A stretch of 64,000 bases of DNA from positions 51,994,374 through 52,058,373 of the forward strand of contig NC_080082.1 in NCBI RefSeq assembly GCF_949987535.1, read 5' to 3'. Within the stretch, counting starts at the first letter, position 1. Every line of letters begins with the position of its first letter. Below, one piece after another: positions 9,757 to 21,800 of the stretch. The translations under genes and the position numbers were made by a program. The stretch comes from Balaenoptera acutorostrata (taxonomy: Eukaryota; Chordata; Mammalia; Artiodactyla; Balaenopteridae). The notes under the pieces are model-generated. The model ran no database searches, had not been told where the DNA came from, and saw only the letters and a list, made by a program, of their open reading frames with translations.

Positions 9757-11784
9757 CTGGCCGGGCTAGGGGCAGGCGCCGCCGGCGGCCCCCGTGCCTT
9801 TGGAAGCCCGGGCCCCCATCCTCCAGTGCGTCCAGCACATGGATGGATGCAAGGATGAATGAGCGGATGGAAGGACGCAAGGAAGGGAGGAAGGGAGGAT
9901 GGGAGGGAGGGAGGGAGGGAGGAAGAAAGGGAGGGAGGAAGGAAGAAGGAAGGCTACATAAATGGATAGTTGCGGAGTGCAGAGTGGAATAAGGCCAGGC
10001 CGGGCCAGGCTGACCAAGCAGGATCAGGAGCCTAGTGGTGGTATCCCTTGCTCAGGTCAATCTTCCGTGTGTGCCTGGGACTGTCCCGGAAGGGGGACTG
10101 CCCTGTGAGCTGGACAGGGGACTGACTGTGGGCTTCTGGGGGGCTTTGCTCCCTCGTGGGCTTCAGCGCCTGCAGCCAGAGCCAGAGCCAGAGCCCGAGC
10201 CCAGGCCCAAGGAACTGCCGTGCCCGTGGAGGGATGGGGCTTGTCTGAGGAGCCTGGGACTCCCTGCAGTCCCCATTTCCCCCCACTCACCACCACCCCC
10301 TCCGTGACAAGGCGGCTCCGTGGCTCTGTCTGGCTGTGTGGCTCAGTGGGATTCTGTTTTCCTTCCTTATCGCTTTTCCTGGCTTTTCTTCAAATGTGCC
10401 TGACTTGCCATGCCCTGGGAACAGCACGTGGAAGGAAGCCCCTCTGCATCCTGAGAGGCACCCTTCCACACACAAAAACACAAGGAATCTCTATGAGGAT
10501 CTCATGATACACTTGTAGGAAAGATGCCAAAAGTCGTGCTCATGATGCGAATGCCCCAAATCCCACCCCCACCCGAGCCCCTTTCCCCCAGCGCTCAACT
10601 CACCCAACCCGACCACAGCGCCATGATCTGGAAGAGGAAAGTCCCTTGGGCAAGGCATGATCCACTCGACTACAACCTTCTGGAAAATTCACCACCACCG
10701 ATCCACTTCCAGTTGAGCTGTGTGTTTTGGCCTACCAGCACTTCATCTGCTAGCTTCCAGTCTTCTTGCTGGGATGTAGGGACCCCGGGATGGGATGGGG
10801 GGGTGGGGGTGGGGCTATCCTCTGCTGTTGGAAAGTGCTCTCTCTGGGTGTTTGGGGGTTGCTCACCCTGTCTGCAAGCTTCTGAGAGCATGGGTTGGGG
10901 CTCAGCACATCTCCTCCTGTGGTCCTGGATAGGAACTTCTTCATCGTGACCCCCTCTGGGGGTTCTCCTTGTGGTCCAAAGCACGGCTTGGGGGCATTAT
11001 CAGCCTTGCAATCTCCAAACACCGCCTCAGAGGTGCACCCTCTGCCTCCCTCCTTCCTGGCCGCATCCCGATTCCACACCTGTCTGACTTGCTCTTTCTC
11101 TTCTCTGTGCTTGTGTGTGCTCTTCCGTCTTTTCCATGATTCTCTCCTCCTCCTCCTCTGCAGTACACGCGTTCCATGGCACTGGGTTCGCTTTTCCTTC
11201 TTAAACCCCTTTTGGCTCCGGTCAGTGCTTCTGTTCTTGGGAAGTCTTGGCCATCCCCTATTTCCATTGCTTTGCTTTGTTCTGTTTCTCACCTCATCAA
11301 GGACATTCCATTCCCGGTCCAGACTGGGCATTTCCCTTCTGTGTCTTTCACCTAGGATGGAATGTCTGTTCCTATTTCTTTCAGCATGATCTGCATCCCA
11401 GGAAATGCACCACACTCCCCGTTGTTTTCTGATGAGTTTTGGCAGACTTGCCTGGAACTGGGTTGCTGCCACCACCAGAACCTTGAGCGCTGGAGGGCGC
11501 GGAACGAGAAAGCCTTTGAAAAAACGGAGAATGAAAATCACTGGTTCTTTTGAGAAGAGCTAGAGCCCTGTCGTGATGATCACCACGATGGGGGTGGCAA
11601 TGGACTGACACGGAGATTTGCAGTGAGTGCCCGCCTCCCTCCCTCACCCCACCCATGCCCACCGGGGTACGTGCCTGCGTTGGGACTCAAACACAGCTGC
11701 CGTCAAGGTCCAGACCCCAGGTACCCCACCCCCAAGTTCTCCTGACCCTTTGCCCTAAGACACACACCGACACACAAACACAGA

Positions 11785-11800
11785 GACAGACAGACAGACA

Positions 11801-11857
<57 letters not shown>
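11785..11857. repeat. (CAGA)n(CA)n microsatellite, unit 2
   Basis: Expanded version of the tract at 5,737; the extra CA pairs partly offset losses elsewhere in the unit. Confidence 0.9.
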
Positions 11858-11859
<2 letters not shown>

Positions 11860-13633
11860 TCTCTCTCACTCTCTCTCCCTCTCAGACACACACACGGCGC
11901 CTTGCCCAGAATCATACTCGGACAGGCATACCTGCCAACACACCTGGCTCTTACTACGCTGTTGGAAGCCTGTCTTTTCTAGCTTCTCTAACATCTGCTA
12001 GCTGCCACAAGTGTGGTCTCAAAAGTTCCCCTCTTGCACCTCTGTAGTCATTTTGGACCCCAACCAAGGCTTGCTTCACAAGCACCCTTACTTTGGAGCA
12101 GTTCCAATCCGAATTCTTGACACACAACTCATGGAACTAACTATGGCCTGGGAAGTTTTGCCTTCAGAACCTTCCCCCGTTTTGTAGTGCAGCAGAACAT
12201 CATTCAAGTGCCTCTTGAATCTGCGTCTCCCAGGCTAGGCTGCGGTCCTAAGAAGCCCCAGTGGAATGCCTCTGCCTCAATCGGGTCTTCTTCTCTGTAC
12301 CTCTGTTTCACCGTAGGCTTTGCCTGGTTTCTTCAAGAGAGGCACACAGGGAACAGAAATCTGTCAGCAGAGCCCCTACTGAGGAAAGGGCACTGGGTCC
12401 TGGGACGCCTCTGAGATGCATTCCTGATCGCCCCTGTTGCAGGAGGAAGGTGTCAGGCAACCGGTGTGCCTGAAAGAGAGCTAGGGCCCTTGGGGAGGGA
12501 GCACCCTCCTCAGCCTAGCCCAGGTACTTGAGGGAGGGTGGTGGTTTGGGTGGTGGTGGTGGTCGTCGTGGTGGTGGGGTGTGTGTGTGGAAGAGATGGG
12601 TTAGGGGTGCTGGGGAGTGGAAAGGGCAGGGAGAAGGGGCTTCCGACACGTTCCTGGAGAGCCCTGGAAGAGGCAGGGGCCCCGCCTAGTGCAGGCCCAG
12701 GGCATGGGCCTCCTCTGCCCAAGTCTAAGGGAGGGACCACCCTCAGGGGCCAGTGGATTTTTGGCAACAGACCAGCCCTTGGAGCGGGACTCGGGGATCT
12801 TCATCGCGCCCCACCTCGCCGCATTTCACTCTGCACCCCTCTCTCACTGGCTGCAATTTCCACTCACCCCGAACCAGATCTGGGTCCACAGACGTCCCCG
12901 CTGTATCTATCTGCGCCTCACCACCAGGTCCAGCTGCTGCTGCTGCCGAGAACGCGACATAGGCCCAGATATCTGGGCTGTGGGTAATCTAAGGAAAGAG
13001 GGTGCTGGCGCACCCTCCCTACTGTCCCCCAGGTGGTTGCCCCAGAACAATACCCCGGCCCGTCCCTCCAATGGAAACCACCTGCCCCAGCCTTCAGTTG
13101 CAGACCCAAACCTCAGAAGGAGAGAACCCAAGAGAAAAATCAACATGTGACTGGAATTGTTGAAATCACCCTCTTGACCTCTCCTGAACCCGAGCCTCAT
13201 TATACGCTCACTGGACTCCAGTTAGCCTGATGGGAAACACCTGACCACAGGGAAGGAAGGAAAAGCAGCAGATGGGACCACGGTTCCAGGGAGAACCCCG
13301 CCTCTTCCCAGAAAACCAATACCCATGCCTCCGCCTCCCGAACAGACCCTACCTTTAAACTTCCTGCCTTGTGAGCCCCCGGAGGAGAAGTTGATTGGTG
13401 AGCCAAGCCCTCGACTCGGGCGTGTGCTGTTAGTATCTCAGCCTGCGTTTCCTTGATGGCAGTGGGAATCCAACAGGGAAAGAAACTTCCCCGCTGAGGC
13501 AGGGAGCTTCGGTTGGGCTGGGACCTAAGGGGAGGCGTCCATACGACCAATTCGGGAAGGCCGCCTCTCACCGTGGCCGCTCGGCCCTCCTGTCGTCCTT
13601 CTGGCTGGTGGAGCTGAAGCCGGTCCTCCAGGC

Positions 13634-13643
13634 GCGCATGCGC
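13634..13643. promoter_or_regulatory. NRF1-type palindrome, unit 3
   Basis: Same core and flanks as in units 1 and 2. Confidence 0.55.
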
Positions 13644-15862
13644 AGGCGACCAGGCCGCGAGGCCTGGCTGCGCCTCGGGCACGGTTGCTAAGCGACTTGC
13701 CTCTGAGGGGTGGGCGAGACGTTGGCTGGCTGGCTGGCTGGCTGGCTGGCGGGCGCAGGCGCGGGCCGTGTCCGGTGCTCTAGGAAGGGCCTGGGGCCTA
13801 GGTCTTCCAGTGGTCCAGCAGATCGATAGACGGAAGGAAGGGTGGGCGGATCCACGGCTCGATGGAAGGTTGGAGGAATATACGGACGGACTGTTGGGGC
13901 CCCCGCAGAGTGGAGTGGAGGAAAGCCCTGCCGAGGGGCGGCAAGCGGAGGGGAGGGGAGGGGAGGGGCGGGGAGGGGAGAAGGAGGCGGGGAGAGGTTG
14001 CGAGCCTAGCGTGGAAGAATGGCGGAAAGAAGGGGTTTCCCACAGTTTCCTGCAAAGCAATGGAAGCGGCAGAGAACCCGCCCAGTGTGACGCCAGGGCA
14101 CGGGCGGCCTCTGCCCATGTCTAGGGGAGGTACCGCTCTCTCTCCGGGTCAGTGGATTTCTCGGCGACGTGACCGTCATTTTGAGCGGGGACATGGGGAT
14201 CTTCATGCCGCTCGCCGCCTCACCAGGCACCAGATTCCAAACCACCCCCCTTTCTCCATACAATGGACTCCATCACCTCCCACCTAGATCCGGATTTGGG
14301 TCCACTTGGCGTCTCGCCACCAGTTCCAGCCATCAGTGTGGGGGCAGTGGTTCGAAGATGTCGACACAGACTCTGAGATCCGGGACGTCAGTAACGTGAG
14401 GAGAGGAAGGCTGGCGCACCCTCCGTACTTCCCGCTATCTCCCTCTGTTCTCTCTCTCCTTTCCCGTCCCTACCCAGCTCACTCACCGGAGTTGAAGCCA
14501 GACCTCCAACTGCGTGAGCGCGCGGGGCACGGGCTGGGGGTGGGGTTGGGGGGGTGGAGTGGGAGGCTGACCTCACAATGACGAGCAGGTTTGCTAAGGG
14601 TTGGGTCTGTTAGGCTCTAGGGATCCGGAGCGCCCTTTGTCGCTTGGCAGGTACAGGTGAAAGCTGTGTCCGGTGCTCTCTGAAGGGCCTGTGGCCTGTG
14701 ACTTCCAGTGGGCCAGTGGATGGATGGATGCCTGCACGGAAGGACGGATGGATGGGATGAAAGCAGTGTTCCCATATTGGGGTACAGGGAAGTCATGCTG
14801 GCTCTGACATGATTTCTATGCTAACTACAACAGCCTGTTTTGTGGCCTCTTAAACATACGTTGTACATGTGCTTTCATCGTTACAGAAAAGCGTGCATTG
14901 TCCAGAAATAAAGACGTCCTTTTGCAAGATACAAATAAAATGCCTCCCTTACCTGGACACCAGTGCCACTAGTCGTCCGATGAGAAGGCTCCTTCGGCAG
15001 GCGCCAAGGCCATACTGATTCGCGGTCTCTATGTGCTCATCTGTCTCTTTTGGAAACAAGAAGACAAGGAATGGACCCCTGACACGATAGAGGTTCTCTG
15101 CCCTCAGATATAAAACTAGGCTGAAAGTCATGCTTCTCCAGAGCAGTTCCTCCGACCCCTGTGAGAGGCTGTCTCCTGCGCTCGAGTCCTCAGTTTGGCT
15201 CCAATAACTCGGGTGGGGGCGGGGGGGGAGAAGTTGGGGGCTAATCGTGAAGACCTGTGCGGAGTAGGGCCTTGCCTCACATCCCTGCGAGGCACCGGGA
15301 GAGGCAGAGGCAGGGACCCCCGTCTCACCCGCCACCCGAAACCAGTGTGGCACCAGGGCATGGGCCTCCTCTGCCCACGTCTAGGGGAGCTACCACTTTC
15401 GGGGTCAGTGGATTTTCTGGTGACACGACCACAGTTCACAGTTCGAGCCGGGACTCTGGGATGTTCCTCGCCCCCGCCTCACCCGATGACATCCCACACC
15501 CTCCTCCCATTTGACACCATTCCCACCCATGCCGATCCAGATTTGGATCCACAGAGGTACCCGGCGTGCCTTGGTCTGGCCACCAGCTTCGGCAGCCACT
15601 GGCGGAGATGGTGGCACAGACCCAGAGATCTAGGATGTCCAGAACCTGAGCACCGGAGGGCTGGCGCACCCTCCCTACATCCCTCGCTGCCCTCCGTCCT
15701 CCTCTCTCCCCTCCCTGGGCTCTGACAGCCAGCCTTCTACTGGTGGAAGCCTGCCGTCCAACCAGGCGAGCGCGGACAATCGCCTTGGTTGCCCTGGGTT
15801 TCCCCTTTGTTGCCCTGCCGGGTTACTCAGCAAAAGGGGGCGGGGCTCTCCGTGATGCGGGC

Positions 15863-15876
15863 GCGCCCTCTGGCGG
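15863..15876 (-). promoter_or_regulatory. CTCF-like core, unit 3
   Basis: Identical core and flanks to the sites in units 1 and 2. Confidence 0.6.
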
Positions 15877-17489
15877 CTGGCCGGGCTAGGGGCAGGCGCC
15901 GCCGGCGGCCCCCGTGCCTTTGGAAGCCCGGGCCCCCATCCTCCAGTGCGTCCAGCACATGGATGGATGCAAGGATGAATGAGCGGATGGAAGGACGGAC
16001 GCAAGGAAGGGAGGAAGGGAGGATGGGAGGGAGGGAGGGAGGGAGGAAGAAAGGGAGGGAGGAAGGAAGAAGGAAGGCTACATAAATGGATAGTTGCGGA
16101 GTGCAGAGTGGAATAAGGCCAGGCCGGGCCAGGCTGACCAAGCAGGATCAGGAGCCTAGTGGTGGTATCCCTTGCTCAGGTCAATCTTCCGTGTGTGCCT
16201 GGGACTGTCCCGGAAGGGGGACTGCCCTGTGAGCTGGACAGGGGACTGACTGTGGGCTTCTGGGGGGCTTTGCTCCCTCGTGGGCTTCAGCGCCTGCAGC
16301 CAGAGCCAGAGCCAGAGCCCGAGCCCAGGCCCAAGGAACTGCCGTGCCCGTGGAGGGATGGGGCTTGTCTGAGGAGCCTGGGACTCCCTGCAGTCCCCAT
16401 TTCCCCCCACTCACCACCACCCCCTCCGTGACAAGGCGGCTCCGTGGCTCTGTCTGGCTGTGTGGCTCAGTGGGATTCTGTTTTCCTTCCTTATCGCTTT
16501 TCCTGGCTTTTCTTCAAATGTGCCTGACTTGCCATGCCCTGGGAACAGCACGTGGAAGGAAGCCCCTCTGCATCCTGAGAGGCACCCTTCCACACACAAA
16601 AACACAAGGAATCTCTATGAGGATCTCATGATACACTTGTAGGAAAGATGCCAAAAGTCATGCTCATGATGCGAATGCCCCAAATCCCACCCCCACCCGA
16701 GCCCCTTTCCCCCAGCGCTCAACTCACCTAACCCGACCACAGCGCCATGATCTGGAAGAGGAAAGTCCCTTGGGCAAGGCATGATCCACTCGACTACAAC
16801 CTTCTGGAAAATTCACCACCACCGATCCACTTCCAGTTGAGCTGTGTGTTTTGGCCTACCAGCACTTCATTTGCTAGCTTCCAGTCTTCTTGCTGGGATG
16901 TAGGGACCCCGGGATGGGATGGGGGGGGTGGGGGTGGGGCTATCCTCTGCTGTTGGAAAGTGCTCTCTCTGGGTGTTTGGGGGTTGCTCACCCTGTCTGC
17001 AAGCTTCTGAGAGCATGGGTTGGGGCTCAGCACATCTCCTCCTGTGGTCCTGGATAGGAACTTCTTCATCGTGACCCCCTCTGGGGGTTCTCCTTGTGGT
17101 CCAAAGCACGGCTTGGGGGCATTATCAGCCTTGCAATCTCCAAACACCGCCTCAGAGGTGCACCCTCTGCCTCCCTCCTTCCTGGCCGCATCCCGATTCC
17201 ACACCTGTCTGACTTGCTCTTTCTCTTCTCTGTGCTTGTGTGTGCTCTTCCGTCTTTTCCATGATTCTCTCCTCCTCCTCCTCTGCAGTACACGCGTTCC
17301 ATGGCACTGGGTTCGCTTTTCCTTCTTAAACCCCTTTTGGCTCCGGTCAGTGCTTCTGTTCTTGGGAAGTCTTGGCCATCCACTCGTTCCATTGCCTTGC
17401 TTTGTTCTCTTTTTTACTTCATGAAGGACATTCCATTTCCAGTTCATACTGGGCATTTCCCTTCTTTGTCTTTCACCTGAGCCTAGGCT

Positions 17490-17603
17490 CAGAAGTTGTG
17501 TCTTAGTTGCTCCGCAGCATGTTGGATCTTCCCAACCAGGGCCGAATCCATGTCCGCTGCATTGGCAGGCGGATTCTTTACCACTGTGCTACGAGTGAAG
17601 TCC
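17490..17603 (-). mobile_element. CHR-type SINE remnant at the array edge
   Basis: Antisense SINE head ('gttgctccgcagcatg', 'attggcaggcggattcttta', 'gaagtcc') immediately outside the macrosatellite. It is diverged and has no clear target-site duplication, so it could mark the old breakpoint. Confidence 0.75.
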
Positions 17604-18140
17604 TCTATTTATATTTTTAATGGATTGTAAGATTTCTAAGTACTCAGTCATATCTGTAGATAAAAATTAATTTTTCTTTTCACATACGTGTTCTTTACTT
17701 AAAATAAATATGGTAATACTGAATATGTGTAATCTTATTACTATTTACTTGTAATAGCTAGAAGCTCATCTGTTACCCAGTTTAATGGAAATTTGTACAA
17801 TATTTTGCCATTAAATTGATATTTGCTTTGTTATATTCCAAGTAGTTAGCACTAAATTTTAATTTTCTTCGAATGCCATTGTGCATATTTTGCTGTGTTC
17901 ATGTATTATTCTCCTTTGATATGTTAATATAATTTACACTGATTTCTGACTTTTAACCATTTTTGGAATAACGTGCTTGTCTTGGCATATTATTCTTTTG
18001 AAAAGCCACTCCATTTTTTGGAATATTTTCTTCAGAAAATTGATATTGATATTATATATTAATAATCAAAATTAAGAATATGATACTTGAAATTTTTTGT
18101 TATTGACATTATATGTTCTGTGAAAGTTAGAACTTGGCTT
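17604..18140. other. AT-rich stretch, probably decayed L1
   Basis: No gene is seen. Composition and phrases such as 'tttgccattaaattgata' resemble the antisense of an old L1, but this is not certain. Confidence 0.35.
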
Positions 18141-18153
18141 TAAGCCCATATGG

Positions 18154-18348
18154 TGGGACTTTCTTGTCGGTCCAGTGGTTAAGACTTCGACTTTCAATGC
18201 AGGTGGTGCGGGTTCGATCCCTGGTCGGGGAGCTAAGATCCCACATGCCTCGCGGCCAAAAAACCAAAACATAAAACAGAAGAAATATTGTAACAAATCA
18301 ATAAAGACTTCAAAAATGGTCCACATCAAAAAAATTGTTTAAAAAAAA
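18154..18348 (+). mobile_element. CHR-type SINE
   Basis: Complete sense SINE: tRNA-like head, 'gggttcgatccctgg', then a tail with 'caataaagacttcaaaaatgg' and poly(A). It is flanked by a near-perfect duplication 'aagcycatatgg' (18,142-18,153 and 18,349-18,360). Confidence 0.88.
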
Positions 18349-18817
18349 AGCTCATATGGCCATGTTTTTTATTTTTAGTCTTCTGTTTTTAATATTAGAT
18401 ATTTCACCCCTTTTCTAAGTTCATCTGGTACTCTTCATTTCAATTTCTATGCTGTTTGAACCAAACAGATTATCTGACTACCTGCCCCAGCACAATTCCT
18501 TTGAGCACTTCACATTTTGGTAGTACCACTGGGTCCCACATAAAATGAGCATCCCTAAATGGGTCCCTCAATGAAAATCAAGTAAAATGTGTTCTTGACC
18601 GTACTCTGCTGGAGCTCAGGCCTTTTCTACAAGAGTATAAAATGCCATTTGGCTGCTTAGACACATTTGGATACTTACCAGCAATCTTAACAACAGTGTA
18701 GGTTCTTAAATGGGTGAAAGGTTTTAATGCAGGGTGAGAGATATCCACCAGTAGTTTCACTTTGTTTATTGTATCATGCTTAACATTATAATTTGTCAAA
18801 TAACTATCATTTCATTA

Positions 18818-19015
18818 AACAGTGAACATTCCTCTATCTCTGCACTGTCCAGTACAATAGCCACTAGCTACTTGTGGCTATTTAAATTTTAAATTAATTT
18901 AAATTGAATACAGTTAAAAATTGAATTCATCACTGGTACTAGCCATAATCAAGTGTTCTATAGCCATGTGTACTGAGCTTTACAGATAAAGAAGTTTTCC
19001 ATTATCAAAAAGCTT
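18818..19015. mobile_element. hAT-type non-autonomous DNA transposon remnant (tentative)
   Basis: 'tgcactgtccagtacaatagccactagctac' spans the left end and a diverged complementary phrase ('tagccatgtgtactgagc') ends it. This matches the layout of mammalian MER-type hAT palindromes. The family is judged from memory. Confidence 0.45.
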
Positions 19016-19189
19016 TCAATTAGATAGGAATGTTTTGAATATCTACAATCTATTCACAAAAATAAAGAGGACCTATGGCTTTAACAAATTAAATATTGCC
19101 AAGTACTTAATCATCACTTGCAAAATTAATCAAGCACTATAAAGCATATATTAAAAATCATATTTATCAGATATTTGATGCATCTTAAA

Positions 19190-19768
19190 CCTTTTTTAAA
19201 AAAATATTTAGTTATTTGGCTGGGCCAGTTCTTAGTTGCAGCATGTGGGATCTTCATTGCCACGTGCGGGATCTTCATCGCGGCGTGTGGGATCTTTAGT
19301 TGTCGCCTGCATGCGCGATCTAGTTCCCTGACCAGGGATTGAACCCGGGCCCCCTTCGTTGGGAGCAAGGAGTTTTTTTTGGTTTCTTTTTGTTTTTGTT
19401 TTGGCTGCGTTGGGTCTTCGTTGCTGTGTGCAGGCTTTCTCCAGTTGCAGTGAGCAGGGGCTACTCTTCGTTGTGGTGTGAGGGCTTCTCATTGCAGTGG
19501 CTTCTCTTGCTGCAGAGCATGGGCTCTAGGCACACGGGCTTCAGTAGTTGCGACGCGTGGGCTCAGTAGTTTTGGCTTGCAGGTTCTAGAGTGCAGGCTC
19601 GGTAGTTGTGGCACATGGGCTTAGTTGCTCCACGGTATGTGTGATCTTCCTGGACCAGGGATTAAAACCGTGTCCCCTGAATCGGCAGGTGGATTCTTAA
19701 CCACTGCGCCACCAAAGTGTTAACCACAGAGCACAGAGTCTTAACTGCTGGACCATCAGGGGAGTCCC
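19190..19768 (-). mobile_element. Nested pair of CHR-type SINEs
   Basis: The outer antisense SINE (19,190-19,373 and 19,728-19,768) is split by a second antisense SINE (about 19,374-19,727). The interrupted site reads 'ggagcaaggagt' on the left and 'agagcacagagt' on the right, a diverged target-site duplication. The outer head finishes with 'ggaccatcaggggagtccc'. Confidence 0.82.
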
Positions 19769-20810
19769 TTAAATCTTTTAAAGTGAAGCAATATGCAAAA
19801 AATATTCTAATATTTTTTTAAATAGTAAATAGAAAAAATGTATCAATTTATACTTTGTTTCTTACTACTGTTTCTCTATTTATACTTAATCATATTCTTA
19901 TTTCTTACCATTTCCCCTTATAATTATTGTAATTGGACAATTTTAGAAAATTCCTGCAGTTTTCATGTTTTTACCTGAGACACACGCATGCAAATACAGT
20001 AATCACAAAAACTGAATGCTTTAGGACCAGATTATCAACCAGATATTTTTTGATCAGGGCCCAGGTCTTGGTGATATTATGGCAGAGAACACTAAGTTCT
20101 TATTAGTGAATACTAATTATTATTATTGGGATACATTAAGATACAGTTTTATATTTTTGTTTCTTCCTAAGATAGAATAACAGGGATAGGATGTATCCTT
20201 TCAACTTAAACACTTTAAAAATAGGGGGGAAATGCATGAAATGACAGTTTTCAAACATTGGACAACTGTTCAAGACCATGTTCCTTATCACATAAACAAC
20301 CAAGGTGAGCCCTATTATGTCTGCCAACTTAATATATGGAGAGTTTCCAGGCCAAAGCACAGGCAGGGTTAACAGAGGCAGAGCCCAGTGTTCTTTATGA
20401 ATTGAGACACAAAGTTGGTGGTTTGGGGAAGCCAAGGTATGCGAAACAGTACTAGGCAGGAAATAACTGGAGAGCTCGAGAGCTCAAGAGCTCTGTACAA
20501 CTGGGAGGGAGTGCCTAGAATCTTCAGCTGAGTACTGATCAGTTCACGTGTGTGAAGAAAACACCATGAAGCTGTGGAAAGAACCACTTGAAATGAGTAA
20601 AGAGAATAATCCTTACAGCTCAAATAGGTCCAGGAATAGCTGATGTTACCAATAGTCAAAGTGGAAAAACCTTGTAATACTGGACATTGGGTAGAATACT
20701 CAAAAGGGGACTGCGTTAAGAAAGAGGAAAAATTAGCCCTGGACATTAAAAAAACAAACAAAAACACTAGACTTTTTAAAAGCTGTTCTGGTTCTGCCTA
20801 ACAAAGCTTT
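19769..20810. other. No feature recognised
   Basis: AT-rich sequence with one unremarkable open frame of 132 codons on the minus strand (20,369-20,767). I recognise no domain and no repeat family here. Confidence 0.4.
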
Positions 20811-20827
20811 AAAATGAGTAAAATGAG

Positions 20828-20941
20828 GGAATTCCCTGGCGACCATCAGTGGCTAGGACTCCATGCTTTCCCTGTGGAGGGAGCAGATTCAATCCCTGGT
20901 TGGGGAACTAAGACCCTGCAAGCTGTGCAACCAAAAAAATT
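20828..20941 (+). mobile_element. Short CHR-type SINE
   Basis: Sense copy with the head only, ending 'gcaaccaaaaaaatt'. It is flanked by 'aaaatgagtaaaatga' on both sides (20,811-20,826 and 20,943-20,958). Confidence 0.85.
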
Positions 20942-20959
20942 AAAAATGAGTAAAATGAA

Positions 20960-21530
20960 CCTTGAAAGGATCAAACTATTTCCAAGTTACAAGAGATGCA
21001 AAGAAGCAGGAAAATGAGAAACACACAATGAGAAAAATCAATATTCAAAACTGACTCAGACATTTGAATTAGTAGGCAGGTTATCAAAACAGTCAGAACT
21101 ATATTTTACATGTTGACAAAAGTAGAGCAAAATATGAGCAGAGAGTCATGGGAGATGTTTTTAAAAACTGAATTCAAAATACATAAATGAAAACTACAAT
21201 GTCTGAGATATAAGATACACTGGGACTGAAGGAACTGATTAGACAACTGATTAGACATTACAGAAGAAAAGATTAATGAACTTGAAGGTACAGTCATCCA
21301 AAAAGAAACAATTAACATAGTGAACATTTATCAGTGAGCTGTGGGACAACTTTAAGTTGCCTAATATTGTTATTAAAGTTCCCAAATTAATGTAGAAAGA
21401 GGAAGGGACAGAAAAATTATTTGAATAATGAATGATAAATAATATTCCAAATTTGATGAAAATTATAGACCTGCAAATTCAAACTCAGTGAACTCTAATC
21501 ATAAAAAATGTAGACCAAGAGTGGTCATAA
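20960..21530 (+). mobile_element. L1 fragment (sense)
   Basis: Phrases such as 'ccaaatttgatgaaaa' and 'caaactcagtgaactc' match the 5' part of older mammalian L1 elements. Heavily decayed, with no usable open frame. Confidence 0.5.
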
Positions 21531-21539
21531 TCCAATTAT

Positions 21540-21720
21540 TTTATTTTTTTAAACTTTCATGTTATTTCAATTTTTATTTTTATTTTTTAAATTTTTATTG
21601 GAGTATAGCTGATTTACAATGTTGTGTTAGTTTCTGCTGTACAGCAAAGTGAATCAGTTATACATATACATATAGCCACCCCTTTTTAGATTCTTTTCCC
21701 ATATAGGTCATGAATAAAGT
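21540..21720 (-). mobile_element. L1 3' end (antisense)
   Basis: 'attggagtatagctgatt' followed by 'gctgtacagcaaagtgaatc' is the antisense of the artiodactyl/cetacean L1 3' region. The same sequence recurs at 44,300. Confidence 0.7.
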
Positions 21721-21800
21721 CAGATTTCTTGTTGGAAACAGGAAACCAGAAGGCAATTGAGCAAAATCCTTATACAGTGCTGAAAAGAAAAAAAATTCCA

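Larger units (their letters stand above)
6082..12147. repeat. Macrosatellite unit 2 (6,066 bp)
   Basis: Second complete unit, near-identical to unit 1 throughout. The length differs mainly at simple repeats: fewer GGCT and GGGGA repeats than unit 1, but a CA tract of about 56 bases (11,802-11,857) against about 30 in unit 1. It shares with unit 1 the absence of a roughly 50-bp segment that unit 3 keeps at about 12,797-12,848, which suggests units 1 and 2 are the most recent duplicates. Scattered single-base differences (for example in the stretch 9,300-9,350) show that it is not an assembly echo of unit 1. Confidence 0.95.
12148..17481. repeat. Macrosatellite unit 3, truncated at the array edge
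   Basis: Third unit, ending about 730 bp short of a full period. It is near-identical to the other units up to about 17,380. From there to 17,481 it still aligns to unit 1 positions 5,206-5,310 but with about 15 differences in roughly 105 bases, after which homology stops and a SINE remnant begins. It contains a segment at about 12,797-12,848 missing from units 1 and 2. Because module B has a similar stretch at the matching place, this segment is probably ancestral and was deleted in the other two. Confidence 0.93.

Noticed and set aside
1..17481. D4Z4-like array encoding a DUX homeodomain
   Set aside because: No homeodomain (no WFQNR-type motif) in any frame listed or read. The unit length and internal architecture also differ.
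1..17481. Ribosomal DNA intergenic spacer
   Set aside because: The mix of simple repeats is reminiscent, but no rRNA gene sequence or Pol I terminator series was seen.
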